Source: Acidimicrobiia bacterium (GTDB lineage Bacteria > Actinomycetota > Acidimicrobiia > Acidimicrobiales > Aldehydirespiratoraceae). Taken from it: 64,000 nucleotides of DNA. The DNA lies in the NCBI GenBank assembly GCA_022820805.1, contig JAJEEV010000033.1, positions 59,398 to 123,397 on the forward strand, given 5' to 3'. The notes beneath the pieces were generated by a model. It was not told the DNA's origin and did not search any database. It worked only from the letters and a program-made list of their open reading frames with translations. The number at the start of each line of letters is the position of its first letter. The stretch's first letter is position 1. Made by a program: the position numbers and the translations under genes. This document shows positions 26,913 through 35,816 of this stretch, piece after piece.

Positions 26913-28204
26913 ATGACGTGCTTGTGGTCGGTGGCGGCATCGCCGGGCTGACGGCTGCTCGTGATCTGGCCACATCCGGCTACTCGGTGCTGGTGCTCGA
27001 GGCACGGGACCGGCTCGGGGGGCGGACCTGGTGGAAGCAGTTTCCGGGCAGCGACCGTCGCACCGAGATGGGCGGCACCTGGTTCGACGAGGGCACCCAG
27101 CTCAACATCGCCCGCGAGATCCAGCGCTACTCGCTTCCCACAGTCTTGAGCCCAGCCGGCCAGGACTTCCGGGTGTCGCTCACCGGGCGCAGCCTCCCCC
27201 GCTCCGACCAGCCCGTTCCCCGCGAGGTCCGTCCCGACCTCGACAGGGCCCTCGACTTCGTCGTCGAGCAGTCTCGCCGGGTGACGTTCGGGTCCGGCCT
27301 CGACAGTCCCGACATCCGGGACCTGGACATTGCCTTCTCGAAGTTCATCGCGCCCTACGCCCACCCCGAGATCGTCGGGGAGTACCTCTCGATGTGGGCT
27401 GCCTTCGCGTTCGGCTGCGACCCCTCGGATGTGTCGGCGCTGCAGGTCCTCACCTGGGTCGCCGGATACGACAACACCGTTTGGACGCTCGATGACGCCC
27501 CCGCGACGAAGTTCGCCCAGGGAACCACCAGCCTGGTCGAGGCCCTCGCGAGCGATGGCGGCGCCGAGATCGAGCTGTCTGCGCCGGTCGCTGCGATCGC
27601 CGACACCGGCAGCAACATCGCTGTGGAGACCGCCGGCGGCGAGATTCACACGAGCCGCTTCGCGGTGCTGGCCGCGCCGGTAAACACCTGGCGGGACATC
27701 GACCTTCCCGTCCCGGCCGACTCGCTCAAGGCCCGATTCGCCCAGGAGGGGTTGGCCGGGCATGCGCTGAAGGTCCACGCCCTGGTCGACAACGTCCCCG
27801 AGTTCCTGATGGCCTCGGGCTGGGGCGGCCCCCTGTGCTGGGCGTCCGAGCAGGCCAACTTCGACGGTGGCCGGCTCATCGTGGGCATCGGTGCCGACGA
27901 TGCGGCGCTCGACGCGTCGGACCCGGCCCAGGTGCAGGCAGCCCTCCGCCAATGGGTCCCGGAGGCCACCGTCCGGGCGTGCCACGGCCACAACTGGTCC
28001 GCCGATCCGTACTCCAAGGGGACCTGGACGACCTACCGCCCCGGCCAGCTCGCCCGCTACTACACCGACTTCGCGGTCCCCCACGGCCGGCTCTACTTCG
28101 CGGGCTCGGACGTGGCTCGAGGCTGGGCCGGCTTCATGGACGGAGCCATCGAGAGCGGTGCCGACGTGGCGGCCGCACTCAGCCGGCTCCTCCGCGACGA
28201 CTAG
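26913..28204 (+). CDS. FAD-dependent amine oxidase (monoamine oxidase-like)
   Basis: A 430-residue flavoenzyme. The dinucleotide-binding motif 'DVLVVGGGIAGLTAARDLA' and 'VLEARDRLGGRTWW' are at the N-terminus; the C-terminal FAD contact is 'RLYFAGSDVARGWAGFMDGA'. ATG 26913 places the GxGxxG motif at the very start. The 246-bp spacer to the divergent EthD gene has no supported gene and probably holds both promoters. It would oxidise an amine to an imine or aldehyde, which fits the aminotransferase and amidohydrolase nearby. Confidence 0.88.
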
Positions 28205-28234
28205 GGGCCTCTCCACGGGCCACGGAGGGCTTCC

Positions 28235-29884
28235 ATGGCAGACATCACGGTGTTCCTGGCCCGCACGGTGCGCACGATGGAACCGTCGCTGCCGGTCGCT
28301 GAGGCGGTCGCGGTCCAGGGTGGCCGCATCGTCGAGGTTGGAACCCTCGAGACGATGCGCCCCTGGCTGGAGTTCCGCAGCCATGAGGTGGACGACACGT
28401 TCAAGGACCTCTGCATCATGCCGGGGTTCGTCGATCCTCACCTGCATCCCTCCATGGCCGCGATCCTGCTGCCGATGCACTTCACGACGGCCGTCGGGTG
28501 GGACCTGCCGTGGGAGGACATCGGGCCCGTAACCGGCGACGAACAGTTCCGCACTCGCCTGGTCGACCTCGACGCCAGCCTGCCAACCGGTGAGCCGCTG
28601 TTCGCCTTCGGCCATCACCCCATCTGGCACGGCCCCATCGACCGGAACGCGCTCAACCAGGTCTCAGCGACCCGGCCGATCGTGGTGTGGCACCGCGGCT
28701 ACCACTCGCTGGCGGTGAACGACGCCTGCCTGCGGTGGATGCGACTGGACACCGCGGCGGCTCGACGCCACCCCCAGGTCGACCTCGACGCGGGCAGGTT
28801 CTTCGAGACCGGCCTGGGCCTGGCGTTGCGCCACCTTCGCGGCTTCATCCTCGAAGAGGTCCGGTTCCGGCGCGGGCTCGACCGGATGCGCCAGGTGATC
28901 CATCACGGCGGCCACACCACCATCGGCGACGCCGCGCTCGGCTTCTACGGCTTCGAAGAGGAGTGGGATCACCTGCAGGCGGTCATGGAGAGGCCCGACA
29001 CCCCGTTCCGGGTCCAGCTGATGCCCTTCACCATGGGACCGGAGGGCGACGAGCGGACCGACGAGGAGCTCCTCGAGCGGGTGTTGGCGTACCCGTCGCG
29101 GAACACGCATCGCCTGCGGTTCAGCGATCACGTGAAGATGTTCGCCGACGGGGGGTTCTTCGCCGAGCTGTTGATGCTCAAAGCACCCGGCCATCTCGAC
29201 GGTCGTCACGGCGAGTGGATGACGCCCCCGGAGAGGTTCGAGGCGATCGCCCGGGTGCTGTGGAACGCGGGGCTGAAGATCCATGTGCATTGCAGCGGGG
29301 ACCTCGGCGTCGAGCTGGCGCTGTCGACGCTCGAGAGGCTCCAGTGGGAGCGTCCCCGCTTCGATCACCGGTTCACGTTCGAGCACTTCGGCGTCTCCAG
29401 CTCTCAGCAGGTCGACCGGATGGCAGCGGTCGGGGCGTTGGCCTCGGTGAACGCGTACTACGTGTACGAGCTGTCCGAAGCCTTCGCGACGAGCACGCTG
29501 GGGTATGAGCGGGCGTCGCAGATATCGAGGGTCGGGTCGCTGGAGCGGGCCGGCGTGCGCTTCGCGGTCCACTCGGACTTCCCGATGGCGCCGGCCAAGC
29601 CCCTCAACAACGCCTGGGTCGCGGCCAACCGGCTCACCGAGTCGGGGGCGGTGATGGGTGCCGGCGAGCGGGCGTCGCTGGATGCGGCCATCAGGGCGAT
29701 CACCAGCAACGCCGCCCACGTCCTCGGGCTCGAGGAGGAGATCGGGTCGTTGCGCTGGGGCAAGCGAGCCGACTTCACCGTCCTGGAGGCGGATCCCTAC
29801 GAAGTCGGCGTCGAGGCCCTCCGGGACATCCCCATCTGGGGCACGGTCTTCGAGGGCGAGAAGTTCGCGCTCCGGGACGGCTAG
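28235..29884 (+). CDS. Amidohydrolase family protein (YtcJ-like)
   Basis: A 549-residue metal-dependent hydrolase. 'GFVDPHLHPS' gives the HxH metal motif; other ligands are likely in 'HVHCSGD' and 'FEHFG', and the terminal 'LRWGKRADFTVLE' is the standard amidohydrolase beta-sandwich return. 'ggaggg' lies 8 nt before the ATG. It starts 30 bp after the amine oxidase and ends just before a CobW-type GTPase, which may help load its metal. Substrate unknown. Confidence 0.88.
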   Translation: MADITVFLARTVRTMEPSLPVAEAVAVQGGRIVEVGTLETMRPWLEFRSHEVDDTFKDLCIMPGFVDPHLHPSMAAILLPMHFTTAVGWDLPWEDIGPVTGDEQFRTRLVDLDASLPTGEPLFAFGHHPIWHGPIDRNALNQVSATRPIVVWHRGYHSLAVNDACLRWMRLDTAAARRHPQVDLDAGRFFETGLGLALRHLRGFILEEVRFRRGLDRMRQVIHHGGHTTIGDAALGFYGFEEEWDHLQAVMERPDTPFRVQLMPFTMGPEGDERTDEELLERVLAYPSRNTHRLRFSDHVKMFADGGFFAELLMLKAPGHLDGRHGEWMTPPERFEAIARVLWNAGLKIHVHCSGDLGVELALSTLERLQWERPRFDHRFTFEHFGVSSSQQVDRMAAVGALASVNAYYVYELSEAFATSTLGYERASQISRVGSLERAGVRFAVHSDFPMAPAKPLNNAWVAANRLTESGAVMGAGERASLDAAIRAITSNAAHVLGLEEEIGSLRWGKRADFTVLEADPYEVGVEALRDIPIWGTVFEGEKFALRDG

Positions 29885-29886
29885 AG

Positions 29887-30831
29887 ATGGCCGCCGGCAG
29901 CCTCGACGGCCTCGTCCCGGTGACGGTGGTCGCGGGCTATCTCGGTGCCGGCAAGACGACATTGATCAACGAGCTGCTGGCCCAGGACCACGGGCGGCGC
30001 CTGGCGGTTCTGGTCAACGACTTCGGTGCGGTCAACATCGACGCCGCCCTCATCGCCGAACACACCGGCCGAACGTTGAGCCTGAAGAACGGCTGCGTGT
30101 GCTGCTCGATCGCCGACGAGCTCGGCGACGCCCTCGACGAGGTGCTCTCGCTGGAGCCGGCGCCGGAGCAGATCGTCATCGAGGCCAGCGGCGTCGCCGA
30201 TCCGGCCAAGGTCGCGGCCTACGGGCAGGGCTGGCCCGGCTGCCGCCTCGATGCCGTGATCGTGCTCGCCGACGCTGAGACCGTGAGGGCGAGGTCGCGA
30301 GACCAGTTCGTCGGTGAGTTGGTGACTCGCCAGCTCCGGCGAGCCGATGTGGTGCTGGTGACCAAGTGCGATCTTGTGACTGATCCCGAGCTGGCCGGCG
30401 TCGTCGGCTGGCTCGCTGAACAGGCCCCCGGTGCAGCCAGGTTCACCCGTCGCGCCGGCCAGTTGGATCCAGCGCTGGTTCTGGAGGACGGTCGAGCTGT
30501 TGAGGGCACCACGCGGAGGCGGACCCTCGACGACGCCGACGCCGGGGCGCAAGCAGTGTTCGAGTCAGTCTTGATCGAACTCGCCTGCCCGGTTGACCGG
30601 GAGCGAGTCGAGGCCGCGCTGCGGGACTGGCCCCAATCGGTCCTGCGGGTCAAGGGCGTCGTCGAGTTTCGCGGATCCGGGAAGCTCCATCTAGTGCAGA
30701 GGGTCGGGCGCCGTTGGCGCATCGAGGAAGCCCCCGCCGGCCTCGGGCAGCAGCACATCGGCAAGCTCGTGGTCCTCGGGCTGAGCGGAACCCTCCACCA
30801 CGGCGATCTCGCCGCAGCGCTGCGGGGCTGA
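29887..30831 (+). CDS. CobW/G3E-family GTPase (metallochaperone)
   Basis: A 314-residue G3E GTPase. Walker A is 'GYLGAGKTTLINELL', the metal-binding CxCC is 'NGCVCCSIADEL', Walker B is in 'IVIEASGVADP' and the base-recognition loop is 'TKCDL'. A CobW C-terminal domain follows ('VLRVKGVVEF'). Relatives deliver zinc or cobalt to client enzymes. It begins 2 bp after the amidohydrolase stop; that gene's product is the obvious candidate client. Confidence 0.88.
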   Translation: MAAGSLDGLVPVTVVAGYLGAGKTTLINELLAQDHGRRLAVLVNDFGAVNIDAALIAEHTGRTLSLKNGCVCCSIADELGDALDEVLSLEPAPEQIVIEASGVADPAKVAAYGQGWPGCRLDAVIVLADAETVRARSRDQFVGELVTRQLRRADVVLVTKCDLVTDPELAGVVGWLAEQAPGAARFTRRAGQLDPALVLEDGRAVEGTTRRRTLDDADAGAQAVFESVLIELACPVDRERVEAALRDWPQSVLRVKGVVEFRGSGKLHLVQRVGRRWRIEEAPAGLGQQHIGKLVVLGLSGTLHHGDLAAALRG

Positions 30832-30897
30832 CCTGGTCCTGACATCGAACACGAGCAAGGCTCGACCGGCTGGGCGGGGGCGCTAGGTTGCTATCCG

Positions 30898-31656
30898 GTG
30901 AGCGGCAGCGACACGCCCGGGCGGGAACATCCTGATGAGGCGGGTCCGGTCCTGGACATGCTGCCCGAGGACTGGAGCCGGGCGTTGGCGGTGGTGGCCC
31001 ATCCCGATGACCTCGAGTACGGGGCGTCGGCCGCGGTGGCCCGCTGGACCGCCATGGGCAAGGACGTCCGCTACGTGCTGGCCACCCGGGGCGAGGCCGG
31101 CATCGATTCGATGGCCCCGGAGCGGGCCGGTCCGCTGCGCTCGGCCGAGCAGGTGGAGGCCGCGGCCGCGGTGGGGGTGTCGGTGGTGGAGTTCCTGGAC
31201 CATCCCGACGGGATGGTCGTCAACGGGATCGACCTGCGACGGGATCTGGCGGCGGCCATCCGCCGTCACCGGCCCGAGGTGATCATCGGGTCGAACTACC
31301 GCGACCGGTGGGGCGAGGCCGGGCCATGGAACCATGTCGATCACCGCGAGCTCGGCCGGGCCCTGCCCGACGCGGTTCGCGACGCGGCCAACCGCTGGCT
31401 GTTCACCGACGCCGGCGAGCCCTGGAGCGGGGTCAGCTGGATCGCCTACGCCTCCTCGCCGGCACCCACCCACGGGGTGGACGTGACCGACGGTCTGGCC
31501 GAGGGCGTCGCCTCGCTGCGCTGTCACCGCGTCTACATCGAGAACCTCGGCGACCCCGACTTCGACCCCGACTCGTTCCTGCGCGGCAGCTGTGCAACAG
31601 TCGGCGAGATGCTCGGCGTGCGGTTCGGGGTCTCGTTCGAACTGATCCCGGTCTGA
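30898..31656 (+). CDS. PIG-L/LmbE-family deacetylase
   Basis: A 252-residue zinc-dependent N-deacetylase. 'VVAHPDDLEYGAS' is the signature AHPDD, and 'WNHVDHRELG' supplies the second histidine pair. It resembles MshB/Mca-type actinobacterial enzymes, which act on mycothiol-related substrates, but the assignment to a specific member is not possible. GTG start 30898; 67 bp after the CobW gene. Confidence 0.85.
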   Translation: MSGSDTPGREHPDEAGPVLDMLPEDWSRALAVVAHPDDLEYGASAAVARWTAMGKDVRYVLATRGEAGIDSMAPERAGPLRSAEQVEAAAAVGVSVVEFLDHPDGMVVNGIDLRRDLAAAIRRHRPEVIIGSNYRDRWGEAGPWNHVDHRELGRALPDAVRDAANRWLFTDAGEPWSGVSWIAYASSPAPTHGVDVTDGLAEGVASLRCHRVYIENLGDPDFDPDSFLRGSCATVGEMLGVRFGVSFELIPV

Positions 31657-31689
31657 CCCCGCTCCCCCGCAGCCGGAACCTCAGCGGGA

Positions 31690-32352
31690 CTAGCGGTCCG
31701 GTTCGTGCGCCGCCAGCGACTCCAGTGCGGCGTAGCTGATTGCTGGTGCCTTCCTGGTCGCCTGTGTGAGAGAGGACGGATCGAACATGCCCCGGTCCAC
31801 GGCGAGCACGGGGAGGCCTGCGGCCAACGCTGAGGCGATCCCTGTCGGGGAGTCCTCGACGGCCACCGTCACCCCGCTGTCGAGCATCGACACCGCCCGC
31901 TGGTAGACGTCCGGGGCCGGTTTGGGCGACTCGACCTGGTCGACACCCACGACGTGGTGCACCAGATCGGCGAGGCCGGATCGCTTCAGTGCCCCTTCCA
32001 CCTCCGCGGTGGTGGAGTTGGAGGCCACCGCCACGCCGGCCCCGAGGGCCTGAAGCTCCGTCAACGTCTCACGCGCGTCGGTATAAGCCTCGATGCGGTC
32101 CCGCTTGGCCGCGGCGAACTCGGCCTCGAAGCGCTCGCCGAGGACCCGCACCTCCGATCCTGTAAGCCACTTGCGGAAGTACCGGATGCTCTCCTCGTCC
32201 GTGCACCCGGTGATGGCTCGCAGGTCCTCAAGCGTCAGGTCGATCCCGTGCGGCTCTGCGAGCGAGCGCCAGACCTGCCAGCCCAGCTCCTCGGTGTTCA
32301 CCAGCACGCCGTCAAGGTCGAACACCACGTCAAAGCCAACGGCACGGACCAT
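31690..32352 (-). CDS. HAD-superfamily hydrolase (beta-phosphoglucomutase-like)
   Basis: A 220-residue phosphatase. 'FDLDGVLVNTEE' is motif I, 'VASNSTTAEVE' motif II, 'KPAPDVY' the Lys of motif III and 'VAVEDSPTG' motif IV. ATG 32352 follows 'ggaggg' at the right distance, so it is preferred to GTG 32367. It is a stand-alone gene convergent with the LmbE gene. The substrate is a small phosphorylated metabolite, not determinable. Confidence 0.85.
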   Translation of the reverse strand: MVRAVGFDVVFDLDGVLVNTEELGWQVWRSLAEPHGIDLTLEDLRAITGCTDEESIRYFRKWLTGSEVRVLGERFEAEFAAAKRDRIEAYTDARETLTELQALGAGVAVASNSTTAEVEGALKRSGLADLVHHVVGVDQVESPKPAPDVYQRAVSMLDSGVTVAVEDSPTGIASALAAGLPVLAVDRGMFDPSSLTQATRKAPAISYAALESLAAHEPDR

Positions 32353-32433
32353 GGGCCCTCCAATCACCGAGCCAACCTAGTTCATCCTGCGAGCACTCAT
32401 ATGCACTAGCGCATCTTCTAGTATGATGAATAT

Positions 32434-32712
32434 ATGCAAAAGCAGCGTGTGACGGTGACCGTGGACGAACCCCTGCTCGACGCGGCCGCTGCAGCTGTGC
32501 GCGAGGGGCGGGCCCGCTCGGTGAGCGAGTGGATCGGCGATGCAATGGCCCAACGACACGACCGGGATCAGCGGCTCGCCGTACTGAGCAGGCTGGTCGC
32601 GGAGTACGAGGCTGAGCACGGGTTCATCAGCGACGACGAGATCGCCGAGCAAGCCCAGCGGGACCGTGACGCGGCCGCGTCGTTTCGAGTCTCCGCTCGT
32701 CGGGCCGGATGA
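32434..32712 (+). CDS. VapB-like antitoxin 1
   Basis: A 92-residue antitoxin. N-terminal 'QRVTVTVDEPLLDAAAAAVREGRARSVSEWIGDAM' looks like a ribbon-helix-helix domain; the C-terminus is acidic. A -10-like 'tatgat' (32422-32427) lies 6 nt before the ATG, so the message may be leaderless. The stop overlaps the vapC1 start (ATGA). The pair forms a type II toxin-antitoxin module. Confidence 0.85.
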   Translation: MQKQRVTVTVDEPLLDAAAAAVREGRARSVSEWIGDAMAQRHDRDQRLAVLSRLVAEYEAEHGFISDDEIAEQAQRDRDAAASFRVSARRAG

Positions 32713-33089
32713 CCGGCATTCTGGATTCGGGCGCGCTGATCGCGCTCGAGAACGACGACCGACCAATGTGGCGACGCCTCAAAGCCGCTCTTCAAGCCGA
32801 GGATCCGCCCAGGACCCACGGTGGCATAGTGGCTCAGGTGTGGCGGGGCGGCACAGGCCGCCAGGCTCGGCTCGCCGGCGCGCTGCAGTCTGTCGACATC
32901 GTGCCCCTCGACGCTGCGCTGGGCCGGCGCAGCGGCGTGCTGCTGGCCCGTAGCGGCCTCACCGACGCCATCGACGCCGCCCTCGCAGCCCTCGCCGACC
33001 ACGGCGACCAGATCATCACCTCAGATCCTGACGACCTCGCCATGCTCGCCGCCGCCACGAACCGGCGCATCGACATAGTGCCCGTCTAG
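32709..33089 (+). CDS. VapC-like PIN toxin 1
   Basis: A 126-residue PIN-domain ribonuclease. 'GILDSGALIALE' has the first acidic residue, 'LTDAIDAALAALA' the middle pair and 'IITSDPDDLAML' the last. Translationally coupled to the antitoxin. The last 27 bp of the gene (encoding RRIDIVPV and the stop) are repeated exactly at 35879-35905, bracketing the following 2.8 kb. Confidence 0.85.
   Translation: MTGILDSGALIALENDDRPMWRRLKAALQAEDPPRTHGGIVAQVWRGGTGRQARLAGALQSVDIVPLDAALGRRSGVLLARSGLTDAIDAALAALADHGDQIITSDPDDLAMLAAATNRRIDIVPV
33063..33089 (+). repeat. 27-bp direct repeat, copy 1 (vapC1 3' end)
   Basis: Identical to 35879-35905. It begins 'cggcgcatcgacatagtgcc' and ends with the vapC1 stop codon. 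The similarity extends loosely a few bases further ('ccggctcc'). Such a duplicated 3' end is what integration or recombination at the end of a gene leaves behind. Confidence 0.85.
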
Positions 33090-33133
33090 TGACCGGCTCC
33101 GAGCCCGGGGCCTGCCGTGTCCACGGGTTCGGA

Positions 33134-34291
33134 TCACCGGTGGGCGGGGGCCATGTAGAACCAGAACGGGAACGGGGCGTCCTGCTCGCGGATCGCAGCC
33201 CGGGCCGCCAGCATGGTCCTGCCCGCTTCGGTCTCCTCGAAGAACCAGGCCTCCACGGACCGGCCTCCCGGCGTAGGGCCGGTGGCGAGCTGTAGGGCGG
33301 CCTCGGTGTAGTAGGCGCGGATGTCGTGGCACACCGCGACGGTGATCTTGCCCGGAAGCGGCGTGTCCTTCCATGAGGCGCCCTGCGCCCACTGATGGAG
33401 GACGTCGAGCGCGTCGGTCACCTGGTCGGCCCCGATGGCGCGTCCCACCGCGGTGACGCGCCGGGCCTGCAGCGACCGTTCGTAAGCGGCTCGCAGCCCT
33501 TGGGCCTCGTCGACCGCGGGGGCGAGGGTGGCATCGAAGCGAGGAGGGAGGTCGCACGCCAGCGGCGTCTCGTCGGACTCGATGGTCAGCGGGTACGTGT
33601 CGAGGACGGTGCCGGGAGTCTCAACCAGCGCCAGCGCACGCTCGAGCACGTCGCGCTGGAGGGCCGCATCGTCGGGGCGGCCCAGCGGCCGGCCGAGGGG
33701 AAACTCGCAGTACAGCGCCCTCGGGGGAGCCATCCGCTCGGCGACCTCGTACATCGAGGCCAGCACCACCGTCGTAAGCCCCGCCGCCTCGAAGACGTGG
33801 GCGAGCGTACACACGGTAAGCGTGCACAGCGGTCAAACCGGGGTGAGCACCACCACGTCCACCGCATCCGCGAACAGCTCGACGGCGCAGGCGGGGCCGG
33901 TGTCGAGACGGACCTCGCTGACGGTGTCGGGCTGGTTGCCGGCGAACGCGAAATGGCGGGGCGCCACGTCGCCGATGACGCCGTCGGCGGCCAGCTCCTC
34001 GAGCCGGTCGACCGGGTACACAACGTTGAGGTCGAGCTGGAAGCCGCTGTGATCGAAGTTGGGGCTCCAATGCCCCAGCACAAGGTCCCGGTTGGCGCGG
34101 TCCAGCGCCCGGAAGCTGGTGTCGGCGCGAGCGAAGCGGTCCTGGTCGGGCCGGTGCAGCGCCGCGGAGGTCACGATGGCGACCCGAGTCTCCGACAGCG
34201 GCTTGGCGAGCGGCGTGAACGCGGGCATGTCGAACTCCGGCACCGGCTGCTGGCCGAGGTTGGCCCGCATCGCAGAATCCCCACCGGTCAT
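33134..34291 (-). CDS. Reductase selenoprotein B-family protein (glycine/betaine/sarcosine/D-proline type), Sec153
   Basis: The ORF track shows two ORFs (33833-34291 and 33134-33814) in the same frame, separated by TGA 33833-33835. Joined, they give 385 residues. The context is 'VDVVVLTPV-[UGA]-PLCTLTV', the UxxC redox site of the GrdB/PrdB-like selenoprotein family, and the upstream 'NVVYPVDRLEELAADGVIGD' is typical of that family. High GC3 continues on both sides. I see no SECIS hairpin as clear as at 18807; a weak stem GTGCAC/GTGTAC follows the UGA. The start is ATG 34291, overlapping a tiny upstream frame. No other reductase subunits are adjacent, so the reaction is uncertain. Confidence 0.8.
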
Positions 34292-34328
34292 TTCCCTGGC
34301 CTGTTCATGTCGAGTTCGGCGTCATCGG

Positions 34329-34472
34329 TCACCGGAATCTACCGACCGCGACCCGTTCAGCAAGCCAGGCCCAGACCCCGAGGCTGCTGTGGCCCTCGCA
34401 GGCGGCAGCGCTCTGATGGTCACAGGGGTCGGAGCCGCGGCACAGGCGCGCCGCTCGCGGGCACTGGCTCAC
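34329..34472 (-). CDS. Small Cys-rich ORF, 47 residues
   Basis: It reads VSQCPRAARLCRGSDPCDHQ, then SAAACEGHSSLGVWAWLAER and a stop. Its GTG overlaps the upstream TGA at 34469 (GTGA), its own stop overlaps a further GTG, and codon use is strongly GC3. Four cysteines in 25 residues may bind metal. It is between the interrupted ORF at 34469 and the selenoprotein B gene. Unrecognised; it could equally be debris. Confidence 0.3.
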   Translation of the reverse strand: MSQCPRAARLCRGSDPCDHQSAAACEGHSSLGVWAWLAERVAVGRFR

Positions 34473-34797
34473 GCCTCGCTCTCGGTGCCGGTGCCGGCCG
34501 CGGTGTTCAGATGCGACTGCGACTCCCGCAGGGTCGCCAGCGGGCCGTCGAAAGTGAAGTACCGGGTGCCGCACACGCCGCTCCCGAATCAGATGATGAG
34601 CGGGAAGCGCGGATCGGGGTGCTCGCCCCGCCCGGAGGCGGCCCGGATGAAGGCGAGGTCGTCGCCTAGGTCGGCGGGACGGCCGGCCACCGTTCTGCGG
34701 GCCAGCAGCTCGTCGAGGATGGCCGCCGCGACCGCGATCCCGGCTGGCGACGGATCAGCTTCCCGAGCAACGGCTCGACGGACGGTGGTAGATGCAT
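34469..34797 (-). pseudogene. Unrecognised ORF with in-frame TGA and a probable frameshift
   Basis: Starting ATG 34797 (MHLPPSVEPLLGKLIRR), GC3 pattern suggests a frameshift near 34745. The frame then reads 'AGIAVAAAILDELLARRTVA' through 'PDPRFPLII', hits TGA 34589-34591, and continues with equally high GC3 as 'FGSGVCGTRYFTFDGPLATL' to a TGA at 34469. The TGA may be a Trp-to-stop mutation, or selenocysteine given the neighbouring selenoprotein. I see no convincing SECIS, so decay is more likely. It is divergent from vapBC2. Confidence 0.45.
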
Positions 34798-34821
34798 ACT
34801 GCATGTATATATGCTTAGTGC

Positions 34822-35049
34822 ATGACATCGCTGCAGATCCGGAACGTCCCCGACGAACTCCACCGCCGGCTGAAGGCCCGGGCCGCGCTGGAGGGCCAGT
34901 CGCTGTCGGAGTACGCCCTGGGCGAACTACGCCGGGCCATGCAGCGGCCCACCCGTCGCGAGCTGATGGAACGAGTCGCGGCGTTCGAGCGCATCACCGT
35001 CACGGAGTCCGCGGCCGATGCAGTGCGGACTGAGCGCGACGAGCGGTGA
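34822..35049 (+). CDS. VapB/FitA-like antitoxin 2
   Basis: A 75-residue ribbon-helix-helix antitoxin: 'SLQIRNVPDELHRRLKARAALEGQSLSEYALGELRRA' is the FitA/VapB-type domain. The upstream AT-rich 'tgcatgtatatatgc' contains a likely -10 and operator shared with the divergent ORF. Its stop overlaps the vapC2 GTG (GTGA). Confidence 0.88.
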   Translation: MTSLQIRNVPDELHRRLKARAALEGQSLSEYALGELRRAMQRPTRRELMERVAAFERITVTESAADAVRTERDER

Positions 35050-35453
35050 TCGTTGTCGACTCCTCGGCCGCGGTGGAATGGCTGCTTGGCCTTCCCCTCG
35101 CCGACGCCGTGGCCGAGCGGATCGCGTCGGCCCGGTCGCTCCACGCGCCCGCCCTGCTCGACATCGAGGTGGCCCACGTAGTGCGCCGCTACTGGGCAGC
35201 CGGGGAGATCTCTGACCGGACTGCCGAACGAGCCCTGAGCACCCTGGCCGAACTCGACGCGACCCGTTACACGCACGAACTGCTGCTGCCGCTCATTTGG
35301 CGGCTCCGTCATAACCTCACCGCCTACGACGCCGCCTTCGTGGCCCTGGCTGCGGTGCTGGACGCGCCCCTCGTCACCCTCGACACACGGATCGCCCAGG
35401 CTCCCTGGCCCCGCCTCGCTGGCCGCGCCGCCCAGATGGACCTGATCAGGTAA
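35046..35453 (+). CDS. VapC-like PIN toxin 2
   Basis: A 135-residue PIN ribonuclease with 'IVVDSSAAVEWLLG', 'LLDIEVAHVVRRYW' and 'TAYDAAFVALAAVLDAPLVTLDTRI' carrying the four acidic residues. It starts at GTG 35046, coupled to the antitoxin. It lies inside the repeat-bracketed block, immediately next to truncated dioxygenase fragments. Confidence 0.88.
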   Translation: MIVVDSSAAVEWLLGLPLADAVAERIASARSLHAPALLDIEVAHVVRRYWAAGEISDRTAERALSTLAELDATRYTHELLLPLIWRLRHNLTAYDAAFVALAAVLDAPLVTLDTRIAQAPWPRLAGRAAQMDLIR

Positions 35454-35459
35454 CGCCGT

Positions 35460-35816
35460 CTAGGGAGCAGCAGCCACGACCTTGAGCAGTAGCGCCCGCC
35501 TCAATGCGGTGTTTCGCGACATCCACTCACCGAGCCGGCGGTGGTCATCGAATGCGACCGACACGGCTCGCGCCGGGTCGTCGGCCTCGTCTCCGATGGG
35601 CACCCAGTACAGGCCGTCGTCGGTGAACAGGTCGTACCAGGTCTCGTACCGACGCTGGTCCAGCAGGTCGGCCTCGTGGCAGAGGAACGTCTCGAACACG
35701 GTCCGAAGATCGGGGTCCGGCGGGCCCGAGCACAACGTCGGCACCTCACGCAGCCACCGGTAGAAGCCGGCGCCGACCACGCTCGGCTGCGGATCGCTCG
35801 CCAGCAGCTCGCTCAT
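35460..35816 (-). pseudogene. Truncated aromatic-ring dioxygenase small (beta) subunit
   Basis: From ATG 35816 (MSELLASDPQPS) the sequence matches the SnoaL-like beta-subunit fold: 'FYRWLREV', 'FLCHEADLLDQRRYETWYDLFTDDGLYWVPI'. Normal members run about 160-190 residues. Here the match ends after 'DDHRRLGEWMSR' and an unrelated tail of about 17 residues leads to a stop at 35460, 7 bp from vapC2. The gene therefore lost its C-terminal third, probably when vapBC2 or its block arrived. Confidence 0.7.

Noticed and set aside
25967-28630. 887-residue minus-strand ORF
   Set aside because: Only the last 232 codons (EthD-like, from 26666) are real; the rest is antisense to the amine oxidase and amidohydrolase.
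34589-34591. UGSC-type selenoprotein motif
   Set aside because: The residues after the TGA are FGSGVC, not GSC, and a frameshift upstream suggests decay; kept only as a lead.
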